A stretch of 6,464 nucleotides of DNA from Candidatus Uhrbacteria bacterium RIFOXYA2_FULL_40_9 (GTDB taxonomy: Bacteria > Patescibacteriota > Patescibacteriia > UBA9934 > GWF2-40-263): the NCBI GenBank assembly GCA_001791615.1, contig MGEY01000043.1, positions 1 through 6,464 of the forward strand, in the 5' to 3' direction. Within the stretch, counting starts at the first letter, position 1, and every line of letters starts with the position of its first letter. Shown one piece after another: positions 3,996-6,464 of this stretch. The position numbers were made by a program, and so were the translations under genes. The notes beneath the pieces are model-generated. The model saw only the letters and a program-made list of their open reading frames with translations, had not been told where the DNA came from and did not search any database.

Positions 3996-5450
3996 ATGTC
4001 ACAAGAAAAAGTCAGCATACGTTTTGAAAATGTCACTTTTGGCTACAAATCAGAAAACCCACTTTTAAAAGAGGCCTGTTTTTCTGTGCGTGAGGATGCA
4101 AAACTTACGTTAATGGGACAAAACGGAGCGGGAAAAAGCACTATCTTAAAACTGATTACTGGAGAGCTTAAACCTGACAAAGGTCTTATACATTTTTCAA
4201 AAGAGGCAATCATTGTTGCTACAAAGCAAGTGATGGCACGTGAAGACCTTCAATGTACAGTACGAAAATATTTTTCACACGCATTTGAGGAAATCCCACA
4301 CAATCTTGATAAGCGCATTGACGATGTCCTAAAGGTTGTAAACTTTAAAACAGATCTAGAAAGTGTTGTTGGAGAATTATCAGGCGGTCAACAAGCTCGT
4401 TTATTGCTTGCTTACGCTCTGATACAACAACCTGATATTTTACTTTTAGATGAACCTACAAATAATCTTGATCGTGATGGTATAGACCAACTCACGATGT
4501 TTCTCATCATGTATCCAAAAACAGTTTTGGTTATCTCTCATGATGCTGATTTTCTAAATAGTTTCACAGAAGGTGTTCTGCACTTAGATATTTATACAGG
4601 AAAAATCGATAAATATGATGGTAACTATTCAGATGTTGTAGAAGAAATTGCCGCACGAGTTGAGCGAGATCGTGCAAAGAATGCTCAGCTACTTAAAACC
4701 ATTCAAGATCGAAAAGATAAAATAAACTTTTTCTCTCATAAGGGAGGAAAGATGCGAAAGCTTGCTAGTAAGTTACGTGAGGAAGTAAATGAGTCAGAAG
4801 CAAACCTTGTAGACGTAAAACGTGATGATAGAACAATTCCTGACTTTATTATTCCCGCTCAGCACTTTTCAGAAAAAATTATTGATATTAAGCAGATAAA
4901 AATCATTGAAAACCACGAAGCAAAAGATGTTGCCGTAGAATTCAATTTTAGAAAAGGTGATCATGTTCTTATTAAAGGTCCAAATGGCATTGGTAAAAGT
5001 ACACTTCTCCGCGCACTTGTAGAGAGTAAAAATGTCAATACCTCTATCCATGAAGATGTTAAGGTTGGGTATTATAGGCAAGATTTTTCTGGACTTAATT
5101 TTGAACAAACAGCGTATGCCTCAATCGCATCGATGATGAGTGAACCAGATAATGAAAAAATCCGTTATACAGGAGCAAGGTTTCTTCTGAATGGAGAGGT
5201 GCTCTCTACTCTTGTTGGTGCACTGTCCGAAGGACAAAAAGGACTGCTCTGTTTTGCACGTTTTGTTATTCAAGAACCTGGACTTCTTATTTTTGATGAA
5301 CCTACAAATCATATCAATTTTCGTCATCTTCCAGCGATTGCACGAGCACTTAATGATTTCGAAGGATGTCTTATTGTCGTTAGTCATGCAGATGACTTTG
5401 TAAAACAAATTGAATTCAATCAAACAATAGATCTAGCCAAGCTAAAATAA
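3996..5450 (+). CDS. ABC-F family ribosome-associated ATPase
   Basis: The 484-aa protein has two ATP-binding cassettes in one chain and no membrane segment, which defines ABC-F: soluble ATPases that bind the ribosomal E site and act in translation, stalled-ribosome rescue or antibiotic protection. NBD1 has Walker A GQNGAGKST (41-49), signature LSGGQ (128-132), Walker B LLLDEP with the catalytic Glu (149-154) and switch His182. A charged helical linker (about 212-300) contains FFSHKGGKMRKLASKLREE. NBD2 has Walker A GPNGIGKST (328-336), signature LSEGQ (410-414), LIFDEP (431-436) and His464. NBD1 has no room for the long 'arm' of EttA. NBD2 is diverged: LSEGQ for LSGGQ, and DEPTNHIN for DEPTNHLD. 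The start at 3996 (MSQEK) is preferred over the in-frame ATG at 3981, because five extra residues are atypical and the -10-like box at 3972 would exclude them; neither has an SD. The subfamily cannot be named from sequence alone. Confidence 0.92.
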   Translation: MSQEKVSIRFENVTFGYKSENPLLKEACFSVREDAKLTLMGQNGAGKSTILKLITGELKPDKGLIHFSKEAIIVATKQVMAREDLQCTVRKYFSHAFEEIPHNLDKRIDDVLKVVNFKTDLESVVGELSGGQQARLLLAYALIQQPDILLLDEPTNNLDRDGIDQLTMFLIMYPKTVLVISHDADFLNSFTEGVLHLDIYTGKIDKYDGNYSDVVEEIAARVERDRAKNAQLLKTIQDRKDKINFFSHKGGKMRKLASKLREEVNESEANLVDVKRDDRTIPDFIIPAQHFSEKIIDIKQIKIIENHEAKDVAVEFNFRKGDHVLIKGPNGIGKSTLLRALVESKNVNTSIHEDVKVGYYRQDFSGLNFEQTAYASIASMMSEPDNEKIRYTGARFLLNGEVLSTLVGALSEGQKGLLCFARFVIQEPGLLIFDEPTNHINFRHLPAIARALNDFEGCLIVVSHADDFVKQIEFNQTIDLAKLK

Positions 5451-5466
5451 GCTCTACTCAACAATC

Positions 5467-5493
5467 AAAAAAGCACCTGAGCTAAGCAGGTGC
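5467..5493 (-). terminator. Intrinsic terminator of the membrane protein gene, overlapping its stop codon
   Basis: GCACCTG (5473-5479) pairs with CAGGTGC (5487-5493) around a 7-base loop. On the minus strand it is followed by TTTTTTG. The stop codon TAG (5484-5482) lies in the loop, so the gene ends inside its own terminator. CTCAAC (5457-5462) and GTTGAG (5496-5501) could form an outer stem, giving the convergent ABC-F transcript a 3' hairpin too, but without a T-run on the plus strand. Confidence 0.8.
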
Positions 5494-6333
5494 GCGTTGA
5501 GCAGCTTTTCGAGCCAATTCCAATTTTCGACTTTGTGGAAGATCTCGACGAAGTTCTGCTTGAACCTTTTCAATCTGCGCAATCGCTTCCAAAGGACAAG
5601 AAAGCGATGATCCTTCCACTTCTTGATAGGCTTGCACAAAAGCAGTTGCTTGAGTAGCTGCTGCGCGAAGAGTTTCCAATGTTTCAGCAATATCGACCCC
5701 AGTGGTGAGCTGAGCAGAGCTTGCCACTCGTGCCTGCTGTTCCACACGCATAGCCGTCAATTCCTTTGCCAGAACAAATGTATGTCGATAGGTTTCATAG
5801 GCCTGCTTGGCAACTGGTCCAATCCGTTCCAAATCTGGATGTTCTTTCAAAAGCCCTAAATCCCGGCGTCGTGCATAATTATTCCACTCTTTCACAAATC
5901 CGAGGATTTCAGGTTCTACATTGACCAAGCACCAATTCAATCTGGCAACCGGATCTTCCAATAGTTCTAATTCTGCTTTAGTCTGAGCACATCCCGTTTG
6001 ATCTTTGAGAATTTTTCGGCTGCTTATGATTTCAGCTATTGGAAAACTCATGATCAAACCCTCAGAACAAAGAATCAATAAAAATAAGAAAATATATAAA
6101 ACAAGGGAATCATCCGTTGAATTTAAAAGAGAACCATAGGCTAGCAAAGCAAAAAAACCAGTCAGAGCAATCTCTATAAGGGCAATCAGAGTAAACATCC
6201 ACTTAGCATCATCCAAATTTTTGCTTGCTTCTTTTTTTGCCGAACCCTCACGCGCTCTTTGATAACTTTTTGCAAGGTGCTCAACACGCCAGCGCTCTGA
6301 ATCGGAAAAGCCTTCAATCATGATGGGTTCCAT
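5482..6333 (-). CDS. Two-helix inner membrane protein with cytoplasmic helical domain, unknown
   Basis: The 283-aa protein begins with a charged, Lys/Arg-rich helical segment (1-44). Two transmembrane helices follow (about 46-70 and 77-99), joined by a tiny acidic loop NSTDDS, then a 180-residue soluble helical region. The positive charges before helix 1 and after helix 2 (SSRKILK) place both ends in the cytoplasm. The soluble part is rich in Ala, Glu, Leu and Gln with coiled-coil character and includes an LNW.LVNVEPEILGFVKEWNNYARRRDLG stretch. No catalytic motif is visible and I recognise no family; the layout recalls LemA-like or scaffold-type membrane proteins only in outline. The start at 6333 is set by AGGAGG 4 bases upstream, and a promoter lies at 6363-6391. 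By eye it is richer in G and C than the ABC-F gene it converges on. A transcription unit of its own. Confidence 0.8.
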   Translation of the reverse strand: MEPIMIEGFSDSERWRVEHLAKSYQRAREGSAKKEASKNLDDAKWMFTLIALIEIALTGFFALLAYGSLLNSTDDSLVLYIFLFLLILCSEGLIMSFPIAEIISSRKILKDQTGCAQTKAELELLEDPVARLNWCLVNVEPEILGFVKEWNNYARRRDLGLLKEHPDLERIGPVAKQAYETYRHTFVLAKELTAMRVEQQARVASSAQLTTGVDIAETLETLRAAATQATAFVQAYQEVEGSSLSCPLEAIAQIEKVQAELRRDLPQSRKLELARKAAQRAPA

Positions 6334-6337
6334 GGGG

Positions 6338-6343
6338 CCTCCT
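6338..6343 (-). promoter_or_regulatory. Perfect Shine-Dalgarno AGGAGG of the membrane protein gene
   Basis: AGGAGG followed by CCCC and ATG. It is a full anti-SD match with a short 4-base spacer. It contrasts with the SD-less genes at 2572-5450. Confidence 0.85.
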
Positions 6344-6362
6344 GTGAAAAGAACGAGAAAAC

Positions 6363-6391
6363 ACCTTAGATTTTCTTTTTCTCTTTGTCAA
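6363..6391 (-). promoter_or_regulatory. Promoter of the membrane protein gene
   Basis: On the minus strand a perfect TTGACA (6391-6386) is followed after 17 bases by TAAGGT (6368-6363), a weak -10 with 3 of 6 matches. A start near 6356 gives a leader of about 23 bases containing AGGAGG. Beyond it, 6392-6464 shows no supportable gene on either strand. Confidence 0.5.
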
Positions 6392-6464
6392 TCCATTAAG
6401 GCTCTATACTAAACAAGGTGGTGTATAACTAAAACATGACGCTATAGTTAGGGAAGTATTCACT

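Noticed and set aside
4869..5423. Minus- and plus-strand ORFs inside the ABC-F gene
   Set aside because: They are shadows in other frames of a protein with full motif support.
3996..5450. ABC transporter ATPase
   Set aside because: Two fused cassettes with a charged linker, no membrane domain and no permease gene nearby fit ABC-F, not transport.
5454..5859. Alternate-frame ORFs over the membrane protein gene
   Set aside because: They lie in other frames of the SD- and promoter-supported gene, and their Trp/Leu- or Cys/Ser-rich composition is atypical.
6392..6464. A plus-strand gene start at the right edge (AAGGTGG, then ATG at 6435)
   Set aside because: The frame stops after three codons and the spacer is too long. 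Short open minus-strand frames there have no supporting signal.

Overview
The window looks like a stretch of a small, AT-rich bacterial chromosome, most likely Candidatus Patescibacteria (CPR) or a similarly streamlined lineage. That placement is inference. It rests on a short prolyl-tRNA synthetase (422 aa) with no editing insertion, tRNA genes with encoded CCA, tightly packed single-gene units each closed by its own hairpin terminator, several genes without a Shine-Dalgarno (SD) sequence, a DUF2164 protein, and orphan small proteins. No phage, transposon, CRISPR or plasmid genes are visible.

Layout, left to right. Positions 1-84 may hold the start of a minus-strand gene leaving the window; the reading frame there is uncertain. 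Positions 166-567 (minus) encode a small secreted protein of unknown family, with a clear sigma70-type promoter, SD and terminator. Positions 698-1966 (minus) are proS. A tRNA-Arg(UCG) gene lies upstream of proS on the same strand (2065-2141), and a divergent tRNA-Lys(CUU) gene follows at 2218-2294 with a strong terminator. The two tRNA promoters are interleaved: each -35 box lies inside the spacer of the other. Positions 2330-2571 hold no gene but carry REP-like 'GTCATCCCGAGCGA' repeats.

Positions 2572-3857 carry three small minus-strand genes: a P-loop small-molecule kinase of unknown substrate, a DUF2164 protein and a charged helical orphan. Facing away from them is a plus-strand ABC-F ATPase (3996-5450). 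None of these four genes has a recognisable SD, and at least one has an extended -10 box only a few bases before its ATG, suggesting leaderless transcripts. Positions 5482-6333 (minus) encode a two-helix membrane protein with a long cytoplasmic helical tail, of unknown function. It has a perfect AGGAGG SD and a terminator hairpin whose loop contains its stop codon.

How the parts relate: proS, the two tRNA genes and the ABC-F protein all serve translation. The other genes look like independent accessory units. I do not see a convincing multi-gene undescribed system. The most distinctive signals are the interleaved tRNA promoters, the possible tRNA-Arg/proS co-transcript, the ProRS that keeps two CxxC pairs without an editing domain, and the block of SD-less genes.
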